Assembly (NCBI GenBank): GCA_946885905.1
Contig: CAMPHL010000120.1
Location: 1-7,359 of the forward strand
DNA length: 7,359 bases
Source: an uncultured Pseudomonadota bacterium
Lineage (GTDB): Bacteria; Pseudomonadota; Gammaproteobacteria; Burkholderiales; Usitatibacteraceae
Reading direction: 5' to 3'
In this document: positions 1-6,349 of the stretch, piece after piece
Layout: each line of letters opens with the position of its first letter
Numbering within the stretch: position 1 is the first letter of the stretch
Made by a program: the position numbers and the translations under genes
Notes under the pieces: model-generated
Seen by the model: the letters and a program-made list of their open reading frames with translations, nothing else
Databases searched by the model: none
Told to the model about the DNA's origin: nothing

Positions 1-2
1 TG

Positions 3-650
3 CCCATCATCAAGCGCCGCGGCGCCATGGGGATAGCGATCACCGGCAACGCCGGCTCCATTCTCGCGCGCGAGGCCGACTTCCACCTCGATGCGAAGGT
101 GGAGAAGGAAGCGTGTCCCCTGGAGCTCGCGCCTACGGCGAGCACCACGGCCACGCTCGCGCTGGGCGATGCGCTCGCCATGGCGCTCCTGGACGCGCGC
201 GGCTTCCAGAGCGGCGACTTCGCGATGCACCACCCCGGCGGCGCATTGGGCAGGAAGCTCCTCGTGCACGTGGCCGACATCATGCGCAAGGGCGAGCAGC
301 TGCCACGCAGCCGCGCCGAAGACATGCTCGTGCCCACGGTGCTCGAGGAGATGTCGAGCAAGGGTATCGGCATGACCTGCGTGGTCGAGGGCGACGACCG
401 CCTGCTGGGCGTATTCACCGATGGCGACCTGCGCAGGCTCCTCGCGGAGCGCGACGGCATCAAGGGGCTCAAGGTGGGCGAGGTGATGAAGGAGCAATAC
501 ACCGCGATCGGACCCGAAAAGCTCGCCGCCGAGGCGGCCGGGATCTTCGAGCGCCGCAGCCTCGGCGGGCGCCTCGTGGTGGTGGATCCTTCGGGACGGC
601 TCGTGGGCGCGCTCACCTTCCACGACCTCCTGGCGGCGCGGGTGGTATGA
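3..650 (+). CDS. kdsD: Arabinose-5-phosphate isomerase KdsD, 5' end missing
   Basis: KdsD interconverts D-ribulose 5-phosphate and D-arabinose 5-phosphate in the cytoplasm, the first committed step towards Kdo for lipopolysaccharide. The reading frame is open from the window edge, and 215 codons are visible. By comparison with the roughly 328-residue E. coli enzyme, about 115 N-terminal residues lie upstream. Visible residues 1-85 are the C-terminal part of the SIS sugar-isomerase domain. They carry ITGN (13-16), the KdsD-type EACPLELAPT (36-45), the LALGDALA helix (52-59) and HHPGGALGRK (76-85); H77 matches the conserved histidine implicated in catalysis. Two CBS domains follow, at about 90-145 (ending GVFTDGDLRR) and 157-215. 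The ATG at 27 is internal to the SIS domain and is not the start. The stop overlaps the kdsC start as ATGA. The CBS pair favours KdsD over a generic SIS protein; the only close alternative is the GutQ paralogue, which the kdsC neighbour makes unlikely. Confidence 0.96.
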   Translation, partial: PIIKRRGAMGIAITGNAGSILAREADFHLDAKVEKEACPLELAPTASTTATLALGDALAMALLDARGFQSGDFAMHHPGGALGRKLLVHVADIMRKGEQLPRSRAEDMLVPTVLEEMSSKGIGMTCVVEGDDRLLGVFTDGDLRRLLAERDGIKGLKVGEVMKEQYTAIGPEKLAAEAAGIFERRSLGGRLVVVDPSGRLVGALTFHDLLAARVV

Positions 651-1174
651 CCGCGGCCGACGCGGGCCTCATGGAACGCGCCCGCGCCGTGCGCCTGGCC
701 ATCTTCGACGTGGACGGCGTGATGACCGACGGCACGCTCTACATCGGCGCGCAGGGCGAGGCCTTCAAGGCCTTCAACATCCTCGACGGCCACGGCATGA
801 AGATGCTGCAGGCATCGGGCGTGGCCACGGCGATCATCTCGGGGCGCTCCTCGGAAGCGGTTGCGCGGCGGGCGGCCGAGCTTTCGGTCGGGCACGTGGT
901 GCAGGGCTCGGCGGACAAGGTGGTCGACTTCGAGCGCCTGGTCGGCGAGCTCGGGCTCGTCCCGGCCGATTGCTCGTACGTGGGCGACGACATCCCGGAC
1001 CTGGAGCTCATGCGGCGCTGCGGGCTCGCGGTGGCGGTCGCGAACGCCGTCCCCGAGGTAAAGCAGTGCGCGCACTACGTGACCCGCGCTTCCGGGGGGC
1101 GCGGCGCGGTGCGCGAGTTCTGCGAGCTCGTCCTTCGCGCCCGGGGGCAACTCGGCGCTCCGGCCGCGGTCTGA
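647..1174 (+). CDS. kdsC: 3-deoxy-D-manno-octulosonate 8-phosphate phosphatase KdsC
   Basis: KdsC is a cytoplasmic HAD-superfamily phosphatase that hydrolyses Kdo 8-phosphate to Kdo and phosphate, the step before CMP-activation by KdsB. The 175-residue product fits the usual small, capless KdsC size (170-190) that assembles as a tetramer. HAD motif I is FDVDGVMTDG at 20-29, with D21 as expected nucleophile and D23 as acid/base. Motif II is the serine in IISGRSS (63-69), the motif III lysine is K91 in GSADK, and motif IV is GDDIPDLELM (113-122). The chosen start is the ATG at 647, which overlaps the kdsD stop (ATGA) and implies translational coupling. A second in-frame ATG at 671 would remove eight residues before the HAD core and cannot be excluded. 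Adjacent kdsD and lptC support a dedicated LPS-precursor role. Confidence 0.97.
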   Translation: MTAADAGLMERARAVRLAIFDVDGVMTDGTLYIGAQGEAFKAFNILDGHGMKMLQASGVATAIISGRSSEAVARRAAELSVGHVVQGSADKVVDFERLVGELGLVPADCSYVGDDIPDLELMRRCGLAVAVANAVPEVKQCAHYVTRASGGRGAVREFCELVLRARGQLGAPAAV

Positions 1175-1180
1175 ATCCCG

Positions 1181-1756
1181 ATGGTTCGACCGACGTCCTG
1201 GCTACCGCTGGCGGCGATGGGCCTTTTGGTGGGGCTCACGCTCTGGCTCAACCAGCTGGTGCAGGCGCCGTACTCGCGCGCCGACGGAAAGCTGCGCCAC
1301 GACCCGGACCTGGTGGTGGAGAACTTCAGCGCGCGCAAGCTCGGCGAGGATGGCGCGGTGCTCTACACGCTCGCCGCGAGAAAGATGGTACATTTCCCCG
1401 ACGACGATTCCGCCCTCCTGGAATCGGTAAAGCTCGAGGCTTTCGAGCCGAAGCAACCCAGGATGACCATCACCGCCGACCAGGGCCGGCTCGAGCAGCG
1501 CGGCGACCGCGTCCACATCGAGGGCAACGTGGTGGTGACGCGCGAAGCCGGCGCGAAGAACGAGGCCGCGCGCCTCACCACCGACAAGCTGCTCGTGCTG
1601 CCCGACGAGGGCATCGCGAGGACCTCGACGCCGGTGCGCCTGGAAAGCGCCTCGTCGCGCGCGCTCGCGCAAGGCATGGAAATAAACAATCGCACCCGCA
1701 TCATGACGCTCGAGCGCGTGAACGCCACCATCCAGCCGGGGGCGCTGAAGAAATGA
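1181..1756 (+). CDS. lptC: LPS export system protein LptC
   Basis: LptC is a bitopic inner-membrane protein of the LptB2FGC complex; its periplasmic beta-jellyroll receives LPS from LptF/LptG and passes it to LptA. The product is 191 residues, the same length as E. coli LptC. A single hydrophobic segment lies at about residues 7-24 after a short N-terminus containing one arginine, followed by a soluble domain. That domain shows the LptC/OstA-like pattern of alternating beta strands, including the acidic [14 protein letters not shown] (41-54) and [26 protein letters not shown] around 100-125. The family is poorly conserved in sequence, so the call rests on topology, strand pattern and position between kdsC and lptA. 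The start lies 6 nt after the kdsC stop with no obvious Shine-Dalgarno, again suggesting coupling. The stop overlaps lptA as ATGA. Confidence 0.93.
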   Translation: MVRPTSWLPLAAMGLLVGLTLWLNQLVQAPYSRADGKLRHDPDLVVENFSARKLGEDGAVLYTLAARKMVHFPDDDSALLESVKLEAFEPKQPRMTITADQGRLEQRGDRVHIEGNVVVTREAGAKNEAARLTTDKLLVLPDEGIARTSTPVRLESASSRALAQGMEINNRTRIMTLERVNATIQPGALKK

Positions 1757-2337
1757 GGCGCGCGGCGCTCCTGCTCGTCGCCCTCGCGTGCGCGGTGCCC
1801 GCATGGGCGGAGCGGGGGGACCGCGAGAAGCAGATCGTGGTGGGCGCCGACAGGCTCGTGGCCGACGACGCCAATCGCACCAGCACCTTCGAGGGAAACG
1901 TGATCGTCACGCAGGGCACGATGCGCATGACGGCGGCCAAGGTGACCGTCAAGGAGGACGCGCAGCGCCACAAGTTCTACGTCGCGAGCGGCGCCCCGGT
2001 GACTTTCCGCCAGAAGCGCGACAAGGTCGACGAGTGGGTCGAAGGGTTCGCCGCGCGCGCCGAGTTCGACGACCGCAACGACGTCCTCAAGCTCTACGAG
2101 AACGCGCGCGTGAAGAGCAACCAGAACGAGATCACGGGCGACTTCATCTCCTACGACATGAAGCGCGAGGTCGCGGAAGTCTCGGGCGCCCCGCCCGGCC
2201 AGGCACCGCCCGCGAACGCGGGGCGCGTGAAGGTGATCATCCTGCCGCCGAAGAAGGAGGCCGAGGGCGCGGACAGGAAGGGCGACGGCAAGCCCGCGCC
2301 GCCGCTCGAGCTCAAGCCCGATCCGGGGAAGGGCTGA
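1753..2337 (+). CDS. lptA: Periplasmic LPS-transport bridge protein LptA
   Basis: LptA polymerises head-to-tail into the periplasmic beta-jellyroll bridge that carries LPS from LptC to LptD at the outer membrane. The product is 194 residues. It begins with a Sec signal peptide: basic MRR, a hydrophobic run at 4-15, then PAWA with predicted cleavage after A19. The OstA/LptA domain runs from about 25 to 160, with the typical opening [12 protein letters not shown], then [20 protein letters not shown] and a late ITGDFISYD. From about residue 162 the protein becomes a low-complexity Pro/Lys/Glu/Gly tail that ends in DPGKG and looks disordered. The start is fixed by the ATGA overlap with lptC and by the signal peptide. 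The stop shares one base with the lptB start (TGATG). Confidence 0.95.
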   Translation: MRRAALLLVALACAVPAWAERGDREKQIVVGADRLVADDANRTSTFEGNVIVTQGTMRMTAAKVTVKEDAQRHKFYVASGAPVTFRQKRDKVDEWVEGFAARAEFDDRNDVLKLYENARVKSNQNEITGDFISYDMKREVAEVSGAPPGQAPPANAGRVKVIILPPKKEAEGADRKGDGKPAPPLELKPDPGKG

Positions 2338-3119
2338 TGGCCGCCACGCCCACGCTCGCCGCGGCGCGCCTCACCCTGGTCAAGCCCGGCCTGCAGGCTT
2401 CGGTGCTGCGTGCCGAGGGGCTGAAGAAACGCTATCGCAAGCGCACCGTGGTCCAGGACGTCTCGCTCACCGTCGAGAGCGGCGAGGTGGTGGGACTGCT
2501 CGGGCCCAACGGCGCGGGCAAGACGACCTGCTTCTACATGATCCTGGGGCTCGTGCCGATCGACGCGGGGCGCGTCTCGCTCGATGGCCGGGACCTCACG
2601 CATCTTCCGATCTACCGCCGCTCGCGCCTGGGCGTGTCCTACCTGCCGCAGGAAGCCTCGATCTTCAGGAAGCTCACGGTCGAGCAGAACATCCGCGCGG
2701 TGCTGGAGCTGCAGGGGCTGGAGGACGACGAGGTGGCCGCGCGCCTCGAGGCCCTGCTCGACGACCTGCACGTGGGCCACCTGCGCGCCGCGCCCGCCAT
2801 TTCGCTCTCGGGCGGCGAACGCAGGCGCGTGGAGATCGCCCGCGCGCTCGCCACGAGCCCGCGCTTCATCCTGCTCGACGAGCCCTTCGCGGGGGTGGAC
2901 CCGATCGCGGTGCTCGACATCCAGCAGATCATCCGCTTCCTCAAGGAGCGCTCGATCGGCGTGCTCATCACGGACCACAACGTGCGCGAGACGCTGGGCA
3001 TCTGCGACCACGCCTACATCATCAACCAGGGGGCCGTCCTCGCCTTCGGGAAGCCGGAGGAGATCATCTATAATGAGGACGTGCGCAAGGTGTATCTCGG
3101 AGAGAATTTCCGCTTGTAG
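2337..3119 (+). CDS. lptB: LPS export ABC transporter ATP-binding protein LptB
   Basis: LptB is the cytoplasmic ATPase whose dimer powers LPS extraction by LptFG-C. The product is 260 residues, against about 241 for E. coli LptB. All nucleotide-binding motifs are present: Walker A GPNGAGKT (56-63), Q-loop Q105, ABC signature LSGGE (157-161), Walker B ILLDE (178-182) and switch histidine H214 in ITDHNVRE. The C-terminus YLGENFRL is the LptB-type ending. The extra length is N-terminal: conserved homology begins near [11 protein letters not shown] (23-33). The ATG at 2337 is preferred because it shares a base with the lptA stop and has a GGGGAAGGG tract just upstream. An in-frame GTG at 2403 would give a family-length protein of 238 residues. 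The 3' end contains a TATAAT hexamer that may be promoter DNA for rpoN. Confidence 0.97.
   Translation: MAATPTLAAARLTLVKPGLQASVLRAEGLKKRYRKRTVVQDVSLTVESGEVVGLLGPNGAGKTTCFYMILGLVPIDAGRVSLDGRDLTHLPIYRRSRLGVSYLPQEASIFRKLTVEQNIRAVLELQGLEDDEVAARLEALLDDLHVGHLRAAPAISLSGGERRRVEIARALATSPRFILLDEPFAGVDPIAVLDIQQIIRFLKERSIGVLITDHNVRETLGICDHAYIINQGAVLAFGKPEEIIYNEDVRKVYLGENFRL
3046..3074 (+). promoter_or_regulatory. Possible sigma-70-type promoter for rpoN inside the end of lptB
   Basis: A perfect TATAAT hexamer lies at 3069-3074, in a locally AT-rich patch within otherwise very G+C-rich DNA. A weak -35 candidate, TCGGGA (three of six matches to TTGACA), sits 17 nt upstream at 3046-3051; no extended -10 TG is present. 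Transcription would start near 3081, giving a leader of about 65 nt before the rpoN ATG. The hexamer also encodes part of the IIYNED segment of LptB, so coding constraint alone could explain it. This is inference from pattern only. Confidence 0.35.
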
Positions 3120-3138
3120 CGGGAGCGGTTCCTCCGGC
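3053..3138 (+). repeat. 9-bp inverted repeat spanning the lptB/rpoN junction
   Basis: GCCGGAGGA at 3053-3061 is the exact reverse complement of TCCTCCGGC at 3130-3138, with a further possible G-U pair inside. The loop is about 68 nt and includes the TATAAT and the lptB stop. The right arm ends 7 nt before the rpoN ATG. A competing small hairpin, GGAG (3122-3125) with CTCC (3132-3135), could form in a transcript starting inside lptB. Inverted repeats of this size are expected by chance in DNA this rich in G and C, so only the position gives it interest. Confidence 0.3.
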
Positions 3139-3145
3139 ACCCAAA

Positions 3146-4594
3146 ATGAAGCACAGCCTCCAGCTCAAGCTATCGCAGCACCTCACCCTCACGCCGCAGC
3201 TCCAGCAGTCCATCCGGCTGCTGCAGCTCTCGACGGTCGAGCTCAACCAGGAGCTGGAGAAATACCTCGCGGAGAACCCGCTGCTCGAGCGCGCGGACCT
3301 CGCGCCCGACGAAGCGGCGCGGGCGCCGTTGCCGCCAGGAAGCGTGCCGGAACCGCAGGCCGCCAACGCCGAGGACTCGCGCGAGGAGCATCGCGACGAG
3401 GCGCGCTCGCTCGAGGAGCAGGGCTTCGCCGATGAGCACACGGGCACGCCGGGAAGCCTGCGGCGCGAGGACGACGACCGCGAGGACTTCACGCAGTTCG
3501 CGGCCGCGGAGCCCACCCTCCAGGAGCACCTGCTGCAGCAGGTGAGCCTCACCGGCCTCACCGAGCGCGACAAGCGCCTGGCCGCCCTCATCGTCGGGCA
3601 CCTCGACGAGGACGGCTACTTGAAGAGCGAGCTGGAGGAGTTGCGGGAGGCCGCGGCAGCCGTTCTGCCCGACCTCGAGATCGAGGAGCTGTCCACGGCC
3701 TTGAAGCACGTGCAGAACCTCGAGCCCGCGGGCGTGGCCGCGCGCGACCTGGCCGAGTGCCTGGAGCTGCAGCTTCGGGCGATGCCGGCCTCGACGCCGC
3801 ACCGCGACGTGGCGCTCACGCTCGTCAGCCGCCATCTCGACGTCCTCGCAGCGCGCGACTTCAACCGGTTGAAGCGCGTCCTCGGCATCGACGAAGACGC
3901 GCTGCGCGAAGTGCGCGCCCTCGTGGTCTCGCTCGACCCCAAGCCGGGCCGCGCCTTCGGCACCGGGGACGTGCGCTACATCGTTCCCGACGTCGTCGTG
4001 CGCAAGACCGGCGGGCGCTGGATCGCCTCGCTCAACCGCGACGCCATGCCGCGGTTGCGCATCAACAAGCTCTACGCGGACATCCTGCAGGCCTCGCGGG
4101 GCAATGGCGGCAAGCACCTCTCCGGCCAGCTCCAGGAAGCCCGCTGGCTCATCAAGAACGTGCAACAACGCTTCGACACCATCCTCAGGGTGACCCAGGC
4201 GATCGTCGACCGGCAGAAGAACTTCTTCGAGCACGGCGAGGTGGCCATGCGCCCCCTGGTGCTGCGCGAGATCGCCGAGGCCGTGAGCCTGCACGAATCG
4301 ACCATTTCGCGCGTGACCACCCAGAAGTACATGCTCACCCCGCGCGGCATATTCGAGCTGAAATACTTCTTCGGCAGCCACGTTTCAACCGACACCGGCG
4401 GGGCCTGTTCCGCCACCGCCATCCGTGCTCTCATAAAGCAACTCGTAGCGGCCGAAGACGGCAGGAAACCCCTCTCCGACCACCGCATCTCCGACATCCT
4501 CGCGCAGCAGGGCATCCAGGTGGCGCGCCGGACCGTGGCCAAGTATCGGGAAGCCATGCACATCCAGCCCGCCAATCTCCGCAAGTCGATCTAG
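3146..4594 (+). CDS. rpoN: RNA polymerase sigma-54 factor RpoN
   Basis: Sigma-54 directs core RNA polymerase to -24/-12 promoters (GG and GC elements) that need AAA+ enhancer-binding activators, classically for nitrogen assimilation, flagella and related regulons. The 482-residue product is full length. Region I (1-50) is glutamine- and leucine-rich, with LTLTPQLQQSIRLLQLS at 13-29, the activator-interacting and inhibitory part. Region II (about 51-118) is an acidic, low-complexity linker. The core-binding domain follows, at about 120-310. A helix-turn-helix lies at 373-396 (LREIAEAVSLHESTISRV), and the RpoN box ARRTVAKYRE at 460-469 reads the -24 element. The start is fixed by the MKHSLQLKLSQ opening. 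The gap from lptB is 26 nt; the only purine tract there, GGGAG at 3121-3125, is too far from the ATG to be a normal Shine-Dalgarno. Coupling, a promoter inside lptB, or both may serve this gene. Confidence 0.98.
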   Translation: MKHSLQLKLSQHLTLTPQLQQSIRLLQLSTVELNQELEKYLAENPLLERADLAPDEAARAPLPPGSVPEPQAANAEDSREEHRDEARSLEEQGFADEHTGTPGSLRREDDDREDFTQFAAAEPTLQEHLLQQVSLTGLTERDKRLAALIVGHLDEDGYLKSELEELREAAAAVLPDLEIEELSTALKHVQNLEPAGVAARDLAECLELQLRAMPASTPHRDVALTLVSRHLDVLAARDFNRLKRVLGIDEDALREVRALVVSLDPKPGRAFGTGDVRYIVPDVVVRKTGGRWIASLNRDAMPRLRINKLYADILQASRGNGGKHLSGQLQEARWLIKNVQQRFDTILRVTQAIVDRQKNFFEHGEVAMRPLVLREIAEAVSLHESTISRVTTQKYMLTPRGIFELKYFFGSHVSTDTGGACSATAIRALIKQLVAAEDGRKPLSDHRISDILAQQGIQVARRTVAKYREAMHIQPANLRKSI

Positions 4595-4599
4595 AGACG

Positions 4600-4606
4600 A
4601 AAGGAG
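4600..4606 (+). promoter_or_regulatory. Strong ribosome binding site of hpf
   Basis: AAAGGAG lies 6 nt before the hpf ATG and closely matches the anti-Shine-Dalgarno of 16S rRNA. It is the only near-consensus site at any gene start in this window. It fixes the hpf start and suggests that hpf is translated independently and more heavily than its neighbours. Confidence 0.85.
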
Positions 4607-4612
4607 CGTTGC

Positions 4613-4933
4613 ATGAACCTCCACCTCACCGGCCACCATGTCGAGATCACCCCGGCGATCCGGGACTACGTGAAGTCGAAGCTCGAGCGCATCAACCGCC
4701 ACTTCGACAACGTGATCGACGTGAACGTCGTGATGACCGTGGAGAAGCTCGACCAGCGCATCGAGGCCAACGTGCACCTGCCGGGCAAGGACATCCACGT
4801 GCAGGCCCACGACGGCGACATGTACGCGGCGATCGACGGCCTCATCGACAAGCTCGACCGCCAGGTGCTGCGGCACAAGGAGCATTTCCAGCCGCGCGGG
4901 GCTCCCGGCATCAAGCGCATCCCGCAAGCGTAG
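4613..4933 (+). CDS. hpf: Short-form ribosome hibernation-promoting factor HPF
   Basis: HPF binds the 30S decoding region in slow growth or stationary phase, overlapping the mRNA and tRNA sites, and with RMF promotes inactive 100S dimers in organisms that have RMF. The 106-residue product is a single ribosome-binding domain of the beta-alpha-beta-beta-beta-alpha YfiA/HPF fold. It opens MNLHLTGHHVEITPAIRDYV, has a basic first helix (KSKLERINRHF, 22-32), a central ANVHLPGKDIHVQAHDGDMYAAID (about 52-75) and a basic second helix, LIDKLDRQVLRHKEH. It lacks the C-terminal dimerisation domain of long HPF, so it is the short type (E. coli HPF is 95 residues). YfiA/RaiA is the alternative, but the rpoN-hpf-ptsN position favours HPF. 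The gene starts 18 nt after rpoN behind a strong Shine-Dalgarno. Confidence 0.97.
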   Translation: MNLHLTGHHVEITPAIRDYVKSKLERINRHFDNVIDVNVVMTVEKLDQRIEANVHLPGKDIHVQAHDGDMYAAIDGLIDKLDRQVLRHKEHFQPRGAPGIKRIPQA

Positions 4934-4944
4934 GCTTCGGCGCC

Positions 4945-5430
4945 GTGAACCTCGTCTCGCGACTGCTTCCGGAACAGCACGTCATCCTCGGGATGGACGC
5001 AGGCAGCAAGAAGCGCCTGTTCGAGCAGGTGGGACTGCTGTTCGAGAACACGCGCCAGATCCCGCGCGCCCGCGTCTTCGACAGCCTCTTCGACCGCGAG
5101 AAGCTCGGCTCCACGGGCCTGGGCTACGGCGTCGCGATCCCGCACGGGCGCATCAAGACGATCAAGGAGCCGGTGTGCGCGTTCGTGCGCACCGCCTCCC
5201 CCATTCCCTTCGAGGCGCCCGACGGGGCGCCCGTGAACCTCGTGTTCGCGATGCTCGTCCCCGTGCACGCCACCGAGGCGCACCTGGAGCTGCTCTCCGA
5301 GCTCGCGCAGATGTTCAGCGATGCGCGCCTGCGCGAGGCGCTCGCCACGACGAACGACGTCCAGGCGGCCCACCGGCTCATCACGGAATGGTCGCCTTAT
5401 GCCCCGACTAAGCGTTCAGCGGCTATTTGA
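4945..5430 (+). CDS. ptsN: Nitrogen-PTS phosphocarrier protein EIIA-Ntr (PtsN)
   Basis: PtsN is the terminal phosphoacceptor of the regulatory PTS-Ntr chain (EI-Ntr to NPr to EIIA-Ntr). In other proteobacteria its phosphorylation state controls potassium transport, nitrogen and carbon balance and some sigma-54 outputs. The product is 161 residues with one PTS EIIA type 2 (mannitol/fructose-like) domain. Recognisable segments are SKKRLFEQVGLLFEN (21-35), VFDSLFDREKLGSTGLGYGVAIPHGRIK (44-71) and LLSELAQMFSD; H67 in IPHGR is the expected phosphorylated histidine (H73 in E. coli). The start is taken as GTG at 4945, 11 nt after hpf, because homology begins at NLVSRLLPEQ; there is no clear Shine-Dalgarno. 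The internal ATG at 4993 would cut into the first strand. The last ten or so codons overlap hprK in another frame. Confidence 0.95.
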   Translation: MNLVSRLLPEQHVILGMDAGSKKRLFEQVGLLFENTRQIPRARVFDSLFDREKLGSTGLGYGVAIPHGRIKTIKEPVCAFVRTASPIPFEAPDGAPVNLVFAMLVPVHATEAHLELLSELAQMFSDARLREALATTNDVQAAHRLITEWSPYAPTKRSAAI

Positions 5431-6349
5431 CGACCGGCGCGCGCGCCTGGGCCTCGCCTGGGCGGCGGCACCGGAGGGCGGAGGGCGTGAGTTCACCGGC
5501 GAGATGCTCCACCGTCCCGGGGTGGGCCTCATCGGGCACCTGAACCTGATCCACCCGCTGCTCGCGCAGGTCCTCGGCCCGCGCGAGGCCGACTACATCG
5601 GCAAGCTCGAGCCCGCGGCGCGCGCGCAGACCTGCGCGCACATCGCGGGCGGCGACACCGTGTGCGTGCTGGTGGGCGACGGCTGCGCCGCCCCCGCCGA
5701 GCTCGCCGCCGCCTGCTCGAAGGCGGGAACGCCGCTCATCACCTCCCCGGAGCCCAGCCAGCACCTCATCAACGTGCTGCGGCCCTACATGCAGCTCGAG
5801 CTGGGCGAGGTGACGACATTGCACGGCGTCTTCCTCGACGTGCTCGAGATCGGTGTGCTCATCACCGGCGATTCGTCCATCGGCAAGAGCGAGCTCGCCC
5901 TGGAGCTCATCTCGCGTGGCCATGGCCTGATCGCCGACGACGTGGTCGAGCTGCAGCAGATGGGCCCCGAGACGATCCAGGGGCGCTGCCCGCCGATGCT
6001 GCGCGACTTCCTCGAGGTGCGGGGCCTGGGCGTGCTCAACATCAAGTCGATCTTCGGCGAGACCGCGATCCGCCCCCGCAAGGTGCTGCGGCTCATGGTC
6101 CACCTCGAGATGCAGGTCGCCGGAGCGCAGATGCGCGATCGCCTCGCCACGCGGTCGGGGACGCTAGACATCCTGGGCGTGGAGATCCCCACCGTGACGC
6201 TCGCGGTGGCGCCCGGGCGCAACCTCGCCGTGCTCGTGGAAGCGGCGGTGCGCAACCACATCCTGCTCACGCGCGGCATCGATTCCACGCGCGAGTTCAT
6301 CGCCCGGCAGGCCGCGCACCTCGCGGGCGAGGGCGAGGCGCAGGACTGA
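5399..6349 (+). CDS. hprK: HPr kinase/phosphorylase HprK
   Basis: HprK is a bifunctional, hexameric enzyme that phosphorylates a serine of HPr with ATP or pyrophosphate and reverses this by phosphorolysis. In Gram-positives it drives catabolite repression; in Betaproteobacteria it is thought to link PTS state to regulation. The product is 316 residues, normal for the family. The N-terminal domain (about 1-130) begins LSVQRLFDD. The catalytic domain has the conserved histidine H142 in LHGVFLDV, the Walker A loop GDSSIGKSE (157-165), ADDVVEL (179-185) and the HprK/P signature EVRGLGVLNIKSIFGE (206-221). All key catalytic positions are intact. The start is ATG 5399, set by family-like MPRLSVQRLF; it lies within ptsN, giving a 32-nt overlap in a different frame. 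No HPr gene is in the window. The gene shares one base with rapZ (TGATG). Confidence 0.97.
   Translation: MPRLSVQRLFDDRRARLGLAWAAAPEGGGREFTGEMLHRPGVGLIGHLNLIHPLLAQVLGPREADYIGKLEPAARAQTCAHIAGGDTVCVLVGDGCAAPAELAAACSKAGTPLITSPEPSQHLINVLRPYMQLELGEVTTLHGVFLDVLEIGVLITGDSSIGKSELALELISRGHGLIADDVVELQQMGPETIQGRCPPMLRDFLEVRGLGVLNIKSIFGETAIRPRKVLRLMVHLEMQVAGAQMRDRLATRSGTLDILGVEIPTVTLAVAPGRNLAVLVEAAVRNHILLTRGIDSTREFIARQAAHLAGEGEAQD

Noticed and set aside
1680..1692. AT-rich patch AATAAACAAT late in lptC as a promoter for lptA
   Set aside because: E. coli has promoters in the equivalent region, but I see no convincing -10/-35 or sigma-E-like pair here.
970..2337. 455-codon frame suggesting a longer LptA
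   Set aside because: Upstream of 1753 it is a shadow of kdsC and lptC; a clear signal peptide marks the real LptA start.
2151..3140. Minus-strand open frame of 329 codons opposite lptA/lptB
   Set aside because: Shadow of lptB and lptA; its sequence is rich in His/Arg/Glu/Ala with no recognisable domain.
3136..3151. GGCAC before rpoN as a -24 element for sigma-54 autoregulation
   Set aside because: No GC dinucleotide lies at the required -12 spacing, and the motif would place the start inside the coding sequence.
3170..4381. Long minus-strand open frame (403 codons) opposite rpoN
   Set aside because: Codon periodicity of G+C-rich rpoN suppresses stops on the opposite strand. The translation is low-complexity and matches no family, while rpoN is unambiguous.
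3757..5430. 557-codon + strand frame suggesting a large fusion ending in PtsN
   Set aside because: The part before 4945 is an out-of-frame reading of rpoN and hpf, rich in Arg/Ala/Pro. Only the 3' part is PtsN.
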